This document shows positions 23,901 to 36,900 of a stretch of DNA of 64,000 nt, piece by piece. The notes below the pieces were generated by a model that did not search any database, was not told the DNA's origin, and saw only the letters and a list, made by a program, of their open reading frames with translations. Within the stretch, counting starts at the first letter, position 1. Each line of letters starts with the position of its first letter. The stretch comes from Bisporella sp. PMI_857. Its lineage: Eukaryota > Ascomycota > Leotiomycetes > Helotiales > Helotiaceae. Position numbers and translations under genes: made by a program. The stretch is taken from contig JAJSPD010000013.1 of the NCBI GenBank assembly GCA_021307315.1, forward strand, positions 806,001 through 870,000, read 5' to 3'.

Positions 23901-26150
23901 GCAAAGGCGATGATGTTTGGAACTTGCCGCTTCGTCTTTGACCTTGCGTCTGGGCAGTTTCATTGTCGCCGAGCTCACCATAAAATATACAGAATGTACC
24001 CAAATGCCTGGGATGATGTTTTAACACTCACTAAGCTCTGATGGTGGAAAGATATGTGTCCTAGAAGGAACAATGTATCCATGATATCCCTTGTTGATAC
24101 TTGACGTGGTAAAATAGGCATTCGTAAGCGACTAGTAATGATATGAACTTTCATAGGCCAGGGACTCGCAGCACATACCCAATGCATAGACGCCGTGGGC
24201 TGATATGCCTAATGTATTGACCCCCATGACTTGAGTCTTCTGCCCAGCATGACTGGATCGAGAGCGGTCCCCGTCTCTCAGTGCTCTGATTGATGCGTTG
24301 CATCGGCGAATGCCAAATTACCATATCACTACATAAATATGGCGGGTGATAGACTTGTCTAAGATAACATGAAGTATTCGTCAAGCACCCGCAACTCTGA
24401 AAGAAGCGACATGCTTTCGCAGGAGTAATCTCATAGGCGACTATTTTCAATGTGCTATACGACTTCATACATGAATGGGCTTCCATATCCCATAGTCTCC
24501 GTTATACGGCATACCTAATACGCATATTAGAGACAGCTCTTTGCAGTATCTGGTATTTATGACTACACAACATACTTTGGAGGCAATATGACAGCAAAAA
24601 TTCGTAGTACTGCAAGGTCCACTGGGTCCTGTTTAGCGCGATGCACAGATAGTAGAATGGAGATTGTTGTCACATCTCAGAGAAGAACCATTTTTTTCTA
24701 GAGTCTCTTAAACCCCTTCAGGCTTCTTCGTTTCCCCACCACTTCATCGAAGTGAGCCTTCCTACGAATCATCCTCTTGGATTTGCACATTAAGAGATCC
24801 ATACCAATAAAATCAAATGGTAGATGAAGGCACCGACCATATGATAGGATTTCCAACTGGAAGGTCAGCCAGAATCAGCAAGGATTACGCCTATTTCAGC
24901 CAAAACAAAGTATGCTCTCTCCCCGTTAAGGTAGGTGCATATTGCTATCACAGTCTCTATACAGGCTCAACAGAAGCGACTATATTTGGCTTTGGTTCTT
25001 CTGGTAATTATGGAATGGCTTGCATGCTGGATTTGTTCTCCATCTCCTCTCCCTGGATAATGAACTGGAGCCAACACACCAGCTTCTTGCTTTTAAGAAC
25101 TTAACAACAGTAATACGATGCTTAGACGGATAGGTACTCCAAGATATTACGTGAATTTCGTGAGTAGAAATGATCGTTACCCTTTCTTTTGTAACACGGC
25201 TCCATGCTTTGCATCATCCAACCTAACGATCATCATTCTCTAGTCCCTCAAGACTAAAACTTCCTCGACAAAGAAAGGCTAGAGATTTGTCGGACTCTAC
25301 GATCACCTACAAGCCTCACTCTATTCTAAGCGCCTGAAGAATTAATACTTGCCGACTTACTACAACTTGTTGGCAGGAAATGAACGAGGCGGCCTCCGCC
25401 AAACGCCAGTATCTATTCGAAAGCACCTAATAATGGGTAATCCTGGAATTCTTGCTATAGCCTTGAGCTGGAGATAGCCTCAGATGTCAAGATCTATATT
25501 GAAGAGCCCTAGATTATTGATGAAAAGGGCCCAAGGGAGTAGACAATCGAAGGAAACCCGGGAGGCGGGATAACTCCATCTGGGAATCCAGGATGCAACC
25601 ACAATGGCGAAGATAAGCACGCCCAGTGTGCTTGGTTCATTTGGTATATAGAGGTAATACAGCACTTTCAGGGGCATTACCTGTCCACATCCTCGAGCTA
25701 CAATCCTCAAGACCTCAGCCATGCCGCCAGGGAACGCAGCAAATTCCCTTGCTCAGCTCACGAATACGAACAACCTGTACAACGGCAAATATAAGCAACG
25801 TGCAAATAAACACAACCTCACATAGTTCATTCCCAATTTCGCAAAATACCTTTACAATATCTCGCTTAAAACAGGGGCACTAAGCTGTCATAGCTATTAT
25901 GAATCGTTGAATCATCCAGAGCTGTTCGAAGAAAACGCCATGGGTTTCCATGTATTAATCTATTACTGCTATCTGGTGTGAGCAGAGTATTGACTTCTAG
26001 AGAACTGGCGAATGCCCCTCTGAAGTAGATATATTTGGACCTGTCCCAAACGCCTACGCTGATGTGTTTCCTGATCCGCGATAGTTACCACTACCCTGAT
26101 ATCCTCATAAAGCTTTACTTTCATCTTCCTTATCCACGAATCTCTCACGC
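20975..26150. other. Long gene-poor stretch
   Basis: 5.2 kb without a gene I can support. Open frames of 95-111 codons at 24151-24486 (-) and 24817-25104 (+) have no motif. A minus-strand frame at 25480-25722 includes a hydrophobic stretch (LGVLIFAIVVASWIP) and could be the tail of a decayed membrane-protein gene, but no upstream exon could be joined. A short direct repeat (aatcctgaaa twice) is at about 22371. Confidence 0.4.
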
Positions 26151-29001
26151 TTAACCAAGTCTAACAACAACTCTCCACCCCAAGGCTGCTGCCTCACGCA
26201 CACTACACGCCAGACAACTCCGACCCCTCCTTGAAATAACAGCATTCCACCCCCTCTCGGCACACACAGCCCTCACTAGCATCTCCAGATCGCTTCCAAA
26301 ACCCTCTTCGTCAGGGGCATAACCCAGACTGGGGCTAGGAGCCGGACGCACAGGGAAGCCAGTGTATGTTATGTCCGTGCAATCAATTATAACGATGCTG
26401 GGGATGGATCTCTGGGTCGAAAGCGGTGATGCTGAAGATGCACCGATGACGTCTGCGAATAGGGGGCAGTTCCTCGGATCGAGAAGTGAAAGCAGTGAGG
26501 TCGTAGTGTAGGTAAAGGCTTTGTGGAGTGGATGACCTAGATAATGTCAGCCTGGTAAATTTGAATGCGTCACCGATGGGTTCAGAAGAATAATCACTTC
26601 GCAGGCTCGATGAAGCGAACTTACCTCTGAAGTCCCTAGATGGAGTGACCGGATTTTGAATATAGGTAGGGCTATGACGGGGCCGAAGCAGCTCAGTATG
26701 CTTTGATGATATGCATGGGAAAGCGGTGACAAAATGTACATGATACTTCAGGTGAAGCTCGATAGTTTTCTGCTTCCCTCCTAGTGTAACGACAGCGAAA
26801 TTCATAAACGAATGGTATGTTTCGATTTTCGATTCCTCCGAACTATCAGAAGGGAAATCAGGTTCAATAGCAAGCTTGAGATCGAGGGACTCGAACTCGA
26901 CAGTAATAGCTTCAGTTGTGGAAGCTTCCTCAGAAGGCAGCACGAAGTCTCCAGAAAGAACAGACGAGATTTCTGTTCCACCAATCACATTGCCATCGAG
27001 CTCCACAGCTTTATCTTGTAATACTCGAGGACGCTTGTCTTGTGTCACTAGATATACATATATTAGTGCCTTAACGTTCTCAGATCTACACAGAAACTGG
27101 ATTATGCCTGCTCTTCCAAGGTAGACTTACAGATAAAATCCACTTCAATATCCACCCATTCTTCCATCATCGCCTTGGAGGTGATTGGGGATGAGACCCA
27201 TCCCATACACTCCCTCGCATCCTTTCCTGCCGCTAAGACACGACCTAAAATGCATTCCTTGCTCCAGAAACTTCTAGTTGAGTACTTGAAACCGCCATAT
27301 AGAGACGCATTTCGCCCGAGTCTTGAGATTGCCAGCTGGTCGTTCTCAATAGTTGTAGATATGAGGAAGTGAGCTAGCCCTTCTCCAGGAAGAGTTAAGC
27401 CGCTGAGATATGTGTTTGATAGCCAGCCCCCTGGATGCACTAGAACGGTTTAGAGTTAGTGTCATATATGAGTGCGTAACTTGGAGAAAAGAGAATTCAC
27501 GATTGTTTTGCTGCCGACCAGACACATTTGTCAAAACTTCGTGAAGCATTATTCCCTTGTATCTACATAATGAACACCAAGAGTAGGTAGGCAAACCTCA
27601 GAGATAATACCACTTACACTCGGAAAAAATCGACTGCGCTTTGGACGAAGTCCTCTGAAATTCTGGTCGCTGATTACCGAAATAAGAGATGGATCGTGTC
27701 GACAGCGGTGTCCCTCCATATGGCGTGCTATGTGTGCTCTCCGCGATGCGGAGGTTGTTTCCTTTTATCTTTGCTGTGAACTCTTCGATATGCGGCCAGT
27801 CCAATATGCGGGCAAAGTCTAGCAAACACCTTACCCGTTCTTTCCGACTTCGTCCCTCATATTGCAGATTATCAAGAGTTACCTCTGGGCCGTTCCACTC
27901 AAGTCTAACATTTTCGAGCCACTGTCGTGCGAGGACCAAAGACCATTCGACTGCTTCGGGTATATCAAAACCATAAGCTTGCTCCTCCTTCAGTACATCA
28001 AGTCGTAATAACAGCTCGCAGGATAGAAGGATCTGTGCCAGTAGCCAATACTTTCGCTCGTAATTCGTATTCACCAGGCCGGATATCTCACCATAGACCT
28101 CGGCAGTATCCACTTTGCTGGAATCAAATGGCGGATGCCATAATATCTGACCTAATCTAATCCTCCATTCTACCAAACTGAAATCTAACCAGATTCCCGG
28201 AACTGACAAGAGACCAATGATAGTTTTAGCTTGTAATACCAGTCCGTGCGGGTCGTAATGTCCTATAAATTTGTTGTGGTACTGATCTGGTGGGAATATA
28301 AACTTTGTGAACAAATCCGAGTACCATTGAACATCATTTGCTTCGCGCTTTTCATGGTAAGCTTTGCTGGCGGCAATGAGGCCATTTCCAAGAATCTCAT
28401 CACTCATACGCCTCAAGCCCTGGTTCTTAATCCAAAATGTATTACGTCTTTCGAACAGGTTATCCGCAAAACCTTGCTCGTCTTCCTTTAGAGAATCGGC
28501 TACTCCAATCTCCAGAGCTGCCGTGAAACCCATGGTTCCTCTCTCCAAGCCCTGCATGCTAAGCACGTTTGGCCGTTCTCGACAGCGAGGCGTGTATTTA
28601 TTTTTCTCGACGCTGTCTTGCTTCGTGGCCAAGGTTACTGAATTCCATTCCTTGTACCGTACTGGGCTGTGATCAGTCAATTTCCTCATTTGCTCCTTAT
28701 CATCCCCAACAAATGTTACGGTAGGATATGGCGCGCCTCGGTAGCCTTCGTCCGCGCGTAATGTAAATTGAGGAGCGCCAGAGAACAACTTCTGTAGATC
28801 TGCAGAGCTCAATGTAGGCATAATCCGTTCCATGTTTTTAACAGGTCGCTTGGCCTCTTGTTCTTTGGTTTCGACATAATTTTCGCGAGGTGCTGGAGGA
28901 AGAGGCTTGTTGGGATCAGATTTTTGTCTTTGAGCCCCCAGTGCTGGTAAGACTGTGTTGTTATCTAACTGGATTATAGTTAGCAAGATGCCCCCGAGCA
29001 T
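26151..29001 (-). CDS. Large conserved-type fungal protein of unknown function (five exons)
   Basis: Function not recognised. Exons (minus): 27618-29001, 27501-27562, 27131-27439, 26625-27047, 26151-26536, about 850 aa. The ATG at 29001 leads to a Pro/Lys-rich head (SDPNKPLPPAPRE), a long helical middle (FADNLFERRNTFWIKNQGL, KFIFPPDQYHNKFIGHYDP), then HPGGWLSNTYLSGLTLPGEG, FILTQDKRPRVLQ and a final domain with SIVIIDCTDITYTGFPV and SDLEMLVRAVCAERGWNA next to Cys-containing SCLACSVREAAALGW. Introns 2-4 (61, 83, 88 nt) join in phase. The first junction does not: the GTAAGT donor after 27618 leaves phase 1, while exon 2 (YKGIMLHEVLTNVSG) needs phase 2. Either the first intron is mis-placed or one base is wrong there. 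Exon 5 is read in the frame that continues to 26151. Confidence 0.7.
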
Positions 29002-30538
29002 TGGAAGTAGTATATAATGAAGTTTGGTGCATATGTCCCTTATCGTGCCAAACTACAGGCTCCCAAAAAAAGTCAGTAGGTTTAAAAACTTAGATTTGCG
29101 ACACTGCTAGAGAGGCAGGATCTTACTCACGGAATTCTCAATTCGATCTCTAGTCGCATTATACTAGATAATTTTGGTACGATGCGAGGCCTACGAACTA
29201 AACTGCACTCTCTACCTGTCTTGGATTGATCATACCGGACGTTGAGAGCTATGTAGCTGTGCCCCAAGATCCTTCTTCAATACTCTATTACAGAAATCGC
29301 GGACGGATCGCCTCCGCTGTGCCTTCTCTTGTTTGTTGGTTTGTGGAACGGCATAACTATTGCCATTACGTTTTCGATTTTCTTCCTTATTCTGCACTCG
29401 GGAGCTTGCCCTTCTTGAGCTCTTTACCAAGGCTGAAAAGAAGGGCATCGTGCACACAAGACTTCAACGAGGCACGAGAGAAACAGTAGGGTGCGTTCAT
29501 CCATTACGTAGATGCGAAACGATCATACACACTTGATGACAAGGAACAAGGACATTGGGACAAAAAGAGAGCAAGGGAAAGGCAAAAGTGGGAAATAATA
29601 TGTTCTTCAGCACTGGCGGGGAACTGGTTCAACTTATCCTTTTGCATTGACGGATAGGATTGATCAGTTATAGCAAGTGGTGAGCGGTCGCCGTTCCACC
29701 CAGAAGCAGGGTAGAAGCAGGTATTTGGGTGTCTTGAGCTGAATGCGCGGCGGAATGCTCTAAGCTATCCCAGCAACCAGCGACTTGGCACCCGTCAGAT
29801 CTTGGACAATTGCATACGGACGATCCTGGGTCGCGTTAGATATGCAATTCTGCGGTTCCAGAAGCTAGATGTTGACTTCGCTTGCGCCAAAACAGGTTTC
29901 ATTAATAATAGTAGTGGCAAATAATGCCGCCCCTTACCTCCTATAAGTATATTTTAACACTTGCCGCATATGCCAATTAGGAATCCGGGTAGCCTATCAG
30001 TCACTTCCGTCTGACAAAGGATGGTCCCATTCCCGAATTGTGGCTCACCTCATTGATCAACAATTTACAGAAGAACGATCATAAGTGGAATGAACCTAAT
30101 TGCGTAATATAGTCAGCCTTGTACGGCAAAACGGCCTGGAACATCCTATTGGTTACTGATGATATTAGTTTCTATAAGCTCGACAGCTGGCAACTTCATG
30201 CGTTGCATATTCACCAGTCAGAGAATTGCGACTCTAAATCTCCTCAATTTACTGTCAACCAGTTTCACCTCCATGATTTTGGCCCCTATCTGGGAAGATG
30301 GCTGATATTGGGCATGAGATGAACCGCCTAATATACCATAAGCCGTGATCCTCCAAGCCGAGCTGAACAATATCACAAGGTGTAAAACTCCATCAACGCC
30401 TTTTGGGTATACCCGCATGCTATGCCGTAAATTCATAAGTCACGGAAGCACAGTCAAGTTGTAAATCTGTTCCGTTGCAAGTCTCTCTTCCAATTGTCAC
30501 CATACCCGATGGATGGTTCTCGGTTAATGCCCTAGTCA
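29002..30538. other. Intergenic, no supported gene
   Basis: No convincing coding frame on either strand. A short imperfect direct repeat (agaagcaggg / tagaagcagg) occurs near 29700-29720. Confidence 0.5.
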
Positions 30539-31080
30539 TCATGCTGAGGGAGTATCATGAACCACCACAAAAATATACTTCGGATCCGGCACGATAACCA
30601 GTTCGAACCTCTTTGTTCGCAGTCGCAGCAATTTGGTTTGGTCCTGCATAGGCCATCAGCATTTCAGCTATCCCGTTCAAGCCATTTAACGAACCTGCGG
30701 ATCCAGATTTTCCACTAAGGCCCCTGCTGTCTTCACGAACTGGTAGACCATCTTCGCCAGTTCCATCATCTCATCTCTCGGACTATCCTCTGGTGCTGCG
30801 CTCGTTGATGTTGAGAGACTAGTCTGTATCGAGCTACTGGCTGAGGAAGAAGAAGACGCGCCATTTGCTGCGCGCGAGGGCAGAGATATCGTTCCTGTGT
30901 TTTGTATGACGCTGCCAGTAGATGCTGAGAGAAGAATGGTACATTTAACTCCATCTTTTGTACTTAGTCTACTGATCGTCTCGGACAGGGTATTCTTCTC
31001 GTTCTATTTTTGCATTAATATTATCAGAGAGTCGGCTTTCTAGCAAGAAGGGTGAAACATACAGTATCTGTTTGCGCCAT
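30539..31080 (-). CDS. Roadblock/LC7-type dynein light chain
   Basis: Encodes a roadblock/LC7-domain protein, a dimeric light chain of cytoplasmic dynein. Three exons (minus): 31063-31080 (only MAQTDT), 30695-31003, 30539-30643; introns of 59 and 51 nt, 143 aa. The join restores the family order: NTLSETISRLSTKDGVK, TILLSASTGSVIQNTGTISL, a Ser-rich loop, then MMELAKMVYQFVKTAGALV and, after the second intron, LLRLRTKRFELVIVPDPKY and FVVVHDTP. The Ser/Thr-rich insertion of about 30 residues between the sheet and the second helix makes it longer than animal roadblock proteins (about 96 aa). The tiny first exon explains why simple gene finding would miss the start. It is divergent from IPI1. Confidence 0.88.
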
Positions 31081-31326
31081 GATTTTGTGATGCAAGTCGA
31101 AAGGCGGAACCCAAGCTCCCAAAAACAATAAACAAGGAGCTCAAAATGTTGACCCCACTTATTCCGAACCGCCCCATAAAAAACAAGTACCTTACCTAAA
31201 AGGGATAGACAAAGCGGAACTATCCCCGCCGGATCATCTTCGGCCCTCAAGAAAAATCACCGATAAAACTTATACAGGAAATACTCAGCATTCGATGACC
31301 AGACTTTCTAAGAGAAAGTATTTAAG
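31081..31326. promoter_or_regulatory. Shared divergent promoter, roadblock light chain / IPI1
   Basis: Only 246 nt separate the two start codons, which face away from each other, so both promoters and 5' leaders must lie here. A pyrimidine/purine-rich stretch and agagaaagta just before the IPI1 ATG are seen, but no specific factor site is claimed. Confidence 0.6.
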
Positions 31327-33160
31327 ATGGGGTCATCAATGAAAAAGAAAAGGGACAAGAAGAAAGATTTTCAGGTGAGTCGAGTCAGTCAAATCAATCT
31401 GATAGATTTTGACTGATGTGTATAGAAACCCAAATTAAAAGTAGGAAAGGCGAAAGCTAAAGCCGACAACTTCACAGATACCAGCTTTAAGGCGAAATGT
31501 AAGAATCTTATTTTGCTATTATTAAAAGAACTGCTTTTCCTTTCCCCTTATTCTGAAGTTATGGAGTCGTGCAATATATTCTCTTTTCTCAAAGATGCGA
31601 GAACGATCAAGTATAGAAGTTGTCAAGGCTGCAGTATTTTCTAAATACAGGTTAAGTAAAATATACTTGGTTAGCTGCCATAAAGGAGGAAGAAGTATCT
31701 TCTATGTGCGAAGGCGATGTGTATGGTAGATATCACCTTATGATGATCTTAGAACATTCACCTCGAAGAAGTCTTCCAGTTCCATCCTAACACGGGTTAT
31801 TTAAAGATCCATTATCAGCAAATTGCATGCTATGATGGCAATGTAGCTGCTGAGGACGTTGAGCCTCGTTGTGCTTCGATAATTGCCTTAAAGGTGCAAT
31901 TATTTCTCATAAATCCTCAACTCCAACTCCTCCTCCTGATTGATATCGCACTCGTATTAGAGTATTTATTAGATACCATGCCCACGAGGATGAATTTTGG
32001 TCTTTGTGTGCAAATTCTTGAAGCCTTCTAGTCTATGCTTTCCTTAATATCTTCGGATATATAATTCAATAGATACAATTAAGCTAGTTGGCGATGATCA
32101 AGATCGTAGCCTCTGCAGATATGGCAGTGTCTCATGTATTCGTGTACATTTATACTTTATAATAATACTAATGCCACACAGCAATTGTCGTAAATCAACA
32201 ATCCCTCTCCACAACGGCGCCATCATCATCCGCTCAGTTCAGCCACTACCTCTCTCTCGCCTCATCGTCCCGATCTGAAACACAGCGTCGAGATGCGCTC
32301 GCCTACCTCACCAGTCAAATGTACGTCTTTACATGATGTATTTCAAGAGCCAGCCTGTGATACCACAGAAGCTAACATCTCCGCGCAGTTCCGCCCAACA
32401 ACCCGATACTCCGCTCCCAGTGCACCCTAATATTATCCTCCCGAAACTACTCCCTTTGATCCTGGACGGTTCGCAACCTGTGCGCACAGCCTTACACCCG
32501 CTATTGTCCCTCATTTCCTCGCCCGACATATCAGCGCAGGCGGAGACCTTTCTTCTCTATATCCGCGCCGGGATGACCCACCTCGCCTCCTCCATCCGCT
32601 CCGACGCCCTCAACAGCCTAGACCTCCTCCTCTCTACGGCCGCAGACGCCGCCATCTCTTGCCCTGGCGGCTGGGTCAAGACTCTAAACTGCTTCATGAC
32701 CATGCTGTCCTGGTCCTCCCTCAACACTACCAAACCCTCATCTTGGAGCACCACCAGCCGGTCAGCGATCTCCTCCTCCCCCGCCGCCTTCCCGAAACAG
32801 CTCACTCTCCTCAAAAAATTCCTCGCCGCCGGTTTGCTCGACCCCCCAGATAATACACCCGCAGAACCATACCGCGGCTTCGGGTTTCTCAGAATAGAGA
32901 ATAGACATCTGATGATGCCTACAACGCCCAATCCATTTGCGCATCTGAATCTGTTTGGGAGGCCGAGAGATGAGGAAGGTGAGATGTATGTTGATCGTGA
33001 GGGTAGGCAGAGGGTATTTAAGAAGCGGTTTGAGAAAGTGTTTGCCGAGGGAATTGAGAGGGCAAGGAAGGATGGTGGGGAGACGGGACGGGCGGCTGCG
33101 GCTCTGAGCAAGGTAGTAAAGGAGGGGATGGAGGATTTTGAAGGCGATGTGGAAGAGTGA
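31327..33160 (+). CDS. IPI1: IPI1, pre-60S ribosome-processing factor (Rix1 complex)
   Basis: Component of the Rix1/IPI complex, which acts in the nucleus on ITS2 processing and pre-60S maturation (TEX10 relative). Exons: 31327-31374, 31426-31498, 32182-32320, 32389-33160; 343 aa, as expected for fungal Ipi1. The start MGSSMKKKRDKKKDFQ, then KPKLKVGKAKAKADNFTDTS and VNQQSL are diagnostic. The ARM/HEAT-like core follows with LPKLLPLILDG and LLYIRAGMTHLASSIRSDAL, and the conserved WVKTLNCFMTMLSW. The C-terminus has FLRIENRHLMMP and a basic/acidic tail. Intron 2 is 683 nt, about ten times the local norm (see findings). All joins keep frame. The 5' end faces the dynein light chain across 246 nt. 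Confidence 0.94.
31499..32181 (+). other. Unusually long intron of IPI1 containing an open stretch
   Basis: The second IPI1 intron starts GTAAGA and ends CACACAG. Inside it, 31753-32031 (+) is free of stops for 92 codons, but it lacks an early ATG. The translation has a Leu/Ile-rich part (LKVQLFLINPQLQLLLLIDI). It could be a captured fragment of another gene or chance. Nothing identifies it. Confidence 0.5.
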
Positions 33161-33906
33161 TACCCTGTTTCTAAATGAATGGATTGATTTGTGAGACGGC
33201 GTTCTTTATTGGATTGCATTGGCAGATATGTCTGTAGCAAAATTCTGATTGTGTCAAAGCAAATCTCTTCGATCTGCTGCCCTACTCAATCTGTCCAAGT
33301 TCAACCCACAGCGGTTCTTTCCGAACTCTCTCATGGTAAAAGAAAGGCTTGATATGATTAAAAAAATCTTGCAAAACGAAAGTTTAGCTCTGGCAAGATT
33401 CAAGCTATTTAAGTACCTTTTTCTAATGTAGCTGATTTTTTCATACATTAGATGTTCTAATGTGAATTGGTATATAGTTATTTAGAAGAAACCGAGTAGA
33501 CGTGGTGTAGGAGTTCTGAAAGGATAGTGACACGTTGGAGGCGACTTTAATTGTTTCAGTAAATGTTGGGTGATGAGAAGTTAGACGTTCTTCGCGGACA
33601 GAGTAGGGATATATCTAACAAGCATACAGTGGTTGCAAAAGAAGAATATTCTCCTGGCTTGGAATATGGCGTTGGAGGGAGCAGTATATACAAGACCTTA
33701 TGAACAATGTACAATGTCATATCGACCAAGACGCCAATTCCATGCATACCATGCCTCTCTGTTGTCTGCCTATCCACCTAGGGTATCCTCCTGTGAAAAC
33801 GCCTATAACAACCCTGAAACGCAAAGCCTCCTTCCTATGCGCTAAACGAAGCCTGCCACACGCCTTCTAATGCGCCGTCCCATATAGCGATCACCGAAAG
33901 TAGTTT
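33161..33906. other. Convergent intergenic region
   Basis: 3' flanks of IPI1 (+) and the DUF262 gene (-). Short frames only; no feature supported. Confidence 0.5.
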
Positions 33907-36900
33907 CTATGCATCGTCTGGTTTTTGCCTCTTCCGCCAGGCTTCTCTCACACCAAGATTCGAGTCACCATACGGCCGCTTCACAGGGCCTGGCCTATAA
34001 CTATCGATTTTCCCAGGGGCAGTTGCGCCAAATCTGGAACCGCCCCGTTGGTGAGATCTGAATACGTTTACACCGCTTCCATCTTGTTGTACTTCTCTCC
34101 AGTTTTGGCCAGCACTTTGCCTTCTTTGTGAATGCCGATGAAACGGGTTTCCAGAGGCCCAATCTGTCTGTCTATTTTCTCTTATATCATTCCTTGGTGC
34201 TTCCTGTGGACTCTGCTGTAGTGGGTCTGCGATGCCACCATTCCCTCGGGAGTCATCTGTCTCGCTCGATTGCTCTCCTTCCAGTCGACTATACTGGCCC
34301 GGAAGCCGACAGCTTACATGTGCATGTGTTTCCCTCCTCTGTGCAGACATTATCCCTTTCTGTGTGTCATATTGGGATAGTGGCTGTACATTTTTCTCTG
34401 GTCGAGTATCTCTCCGATCAGCTCGTTGCTTTTCATGTCGACCATGCTGGAATGGCCGATGAATATTTCTTTCTGCTCGTATATCCTGCATTAGTTCAGA
34501 CTCTAGTGGGCCATGATAGGATTGGGAGGAGAAAGCTTTATCTATGCGTGTATCTCTTCTCGGCTCGGGCCCCGTGCCAAACCGGATATCCCGTCTGGAT
34601 GGATTTGAAAAGCCTCCTCTATCTGTTCGTGGATGAACCCTCTTGTGAGCTCCGGGAGATTCTCGGAGACGATGCACGAAGGAGTACTCTAGGCTTTGAT
34701 CATCCAGTGTATGGTTCCCAAATGGATGCGGAAGGCTTGGTTCATTCTGCAGAGCTGGAGGTGACCGATTTAGTGTTATCATTTTTGACCACGAGTCTGG
34801 TTCTTGCTCTGGTCGAGAGCTTGAGGCCGAAGTGGCAGTGATTAGTGTAGGTCGCTTCGGGAGTCGTAAGTCCGGTGGTGGGCTATTTCCAAGACCACGC
34901 TTATTCGAAGAAAAGGGAAACGCGGGACGTGGAGGCGCAAAAGAGTGACGGTTTACAGTTTGTAGGTCAGCACGCGGTCCCCTAGGTAGCTGTGGCGTAG
35001 GTGGTTTTCGCTCTGTATTTAGAGGCACCTTCGGCTTGAACCTGGACACAGGCTTTGGCTTGTCGTCATCAAGCTTCAGAACATCGTCAGCCGTTGCAAT
35101 GGCCTCCAGTCCTATAGAAACTGCTAGAGGCACTGACTTAGTCGTAACTACGGCCGTAGACTTAAATTTACTAGCTACCGAACTCTCTAGAGCCGGATTC
35201 TGAGTATTTGTTAGATGTGTGGTAGGGTTAGTACTGAGATTTCTTCCGCTCGAGACTGCAGTTGCTGCTTTGGAGTTTTGTTCTCTGCCCGAAGGAACTT
35301 TCGGCTTCAGTGAAAATTCGGTCCTTGGCATGCTATCAGCATTGTTTGATAGCCTGTCAATCGTGGCAATTGCGACAGGCTTTGCAGATGACACTCCATG
35401 CGCAGTGTTTGCAGGTACAGAGGTAGGTTGTGGTGAATGAGGTGCTGAAGGCTTAGAAACCGTGGCATGAGAAATTGACGTCCCAGCAGAGTGTGTACCT
35501 GAACCTCTTCCGCTCAAGAAAGTACCCAAGACCTCGAATTTCTGCACTTTATCGTGTATTTTCCGGGTGGAACTGGAATCCGCGACTTGGGGGTTATGAA
35601 TATCTGTTGCTGGTGTATTGCAGCGTTTTGCTTCCAAATGCTGCAATAGATTCCTTTGACTCGCAAAGTGCTGTGATATGGGATAGGTGCGATGTGGCAT
35701 ACAGCCGATGCGAGGGCAGTGGATCTGCTGCTCTATAAGCTCAGCTTGCGGCTGATTGTGGACTCTTACATCCCCCGTCTCATCACTAGATCGCGTCGTG
35801 CCAACCGTTGATTTGGAAGGCACAGCTGATGGCGTGGTAACTAATGAGGAATTTTGGGATATAGCTGACGGCGGAATCGATATCTGAGCCGCAGCTCTGA
35901 GCGTAGGTTCATTGTTAAAGCTTCTTCCATCTACTGTAGCACCGTCTATATCAGGACCCTTCTCTTTCCGAAGAGGTATCTTCGGCTTGAACCTAGATTG
36001 AGGCTTTGGTACATTATCAACAATCTTCAGCAAATCAGTAGCTAAAGGGTCATGAGTGCCTGCATTTGCCGCCGCGGAGATCATCTCTGTTGGAGCTGAT
36101 ATGGGCCTTGTTGGATGTGTAGGCATACATGTTGATGTCGCGTCTGAGATTTGTGAGGCAGGCGGCCCCTGAGCGAGCTTGCTGCCAGAAGACCTTTCGC
36201 TTATTGTTACATCATGATAACCGTTTATGTTCTTCTTTTCCTTCTTCTCTTTCGGTCTAGCAGCTGGCACAACTACAGTAATGGATTCGGGATCACTACT
36301 GATTGTGAAAAATTCAGCCGTCGGAGACGCTGACTGTGATACAGCAAGTTCATTGCTAACCGTATCGGCCACACTTCCATTTCCAATTTGTTGAGCCTGA
36401 GAGCCAGTTGAGTCATGAGCAGATAGATCATCGAGATATGCTTTATTTGTAACCACATTATCATTTCTCTTTTTCTTCTTTGTATTGCTCTTCCGCTTGC
36501 GTCGAAACTTACGGACAGCCTCGGAATTATATCTACTCGATGAGCCCCCGTAAACTTGTGCCGCAGGAATCAATAGCGGTGCCGGTACAGATTCGGGATT
36601 TACGGATTCTGTGCTTTCTACCGTTTGCTGGGACATGGAAAGCCCGTCTTTATTTTTACCCCTCTCACTCTGAATTTCATTTCTGTTGGCAAATATATAA
36701 ACTTTGCCATCCTTTTGATGACGATGTGGTCTGGGAGAGGTTGTGGTTTGCGCATCTTCAATCAGGTCGCCTAGAACACAAGTCCCAGTCGAATACGCGG
36801 GAGTTCCATCATATGTGGTATAACGGTGTTGAAACTGTACAGCATTGTTGGTAAGTCTACTATCTGCTTTTTTATCAGAGTCATCAGGCGATGAACCTTC

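Noticed and set aside
24151..25104. Open frames of 95-111 codons on opposite strands
   Set aside because: No motif, no joinable neighbouring exons; could be relics but nothing positive supports them.
25480..25722. Hydrophobic minus-strand frame that could be a membrane-protein exon
   Set aside because: Upstream sequence could not be joined in frame and no family signature was found.
26871..26910. Sequence resembling a tRNA B-box (ctcgaactcgac)
   Set aside because: It lies inside coding exon 4 of the 26-29 kb gene and there is no cloverleaf or A-box at the right distance.
34128..34841. 237-codon plus-strand frame
   Set aside because: Antisense to the last exon of the DUF262 gene; mirror of its low-complexity coding sequence.
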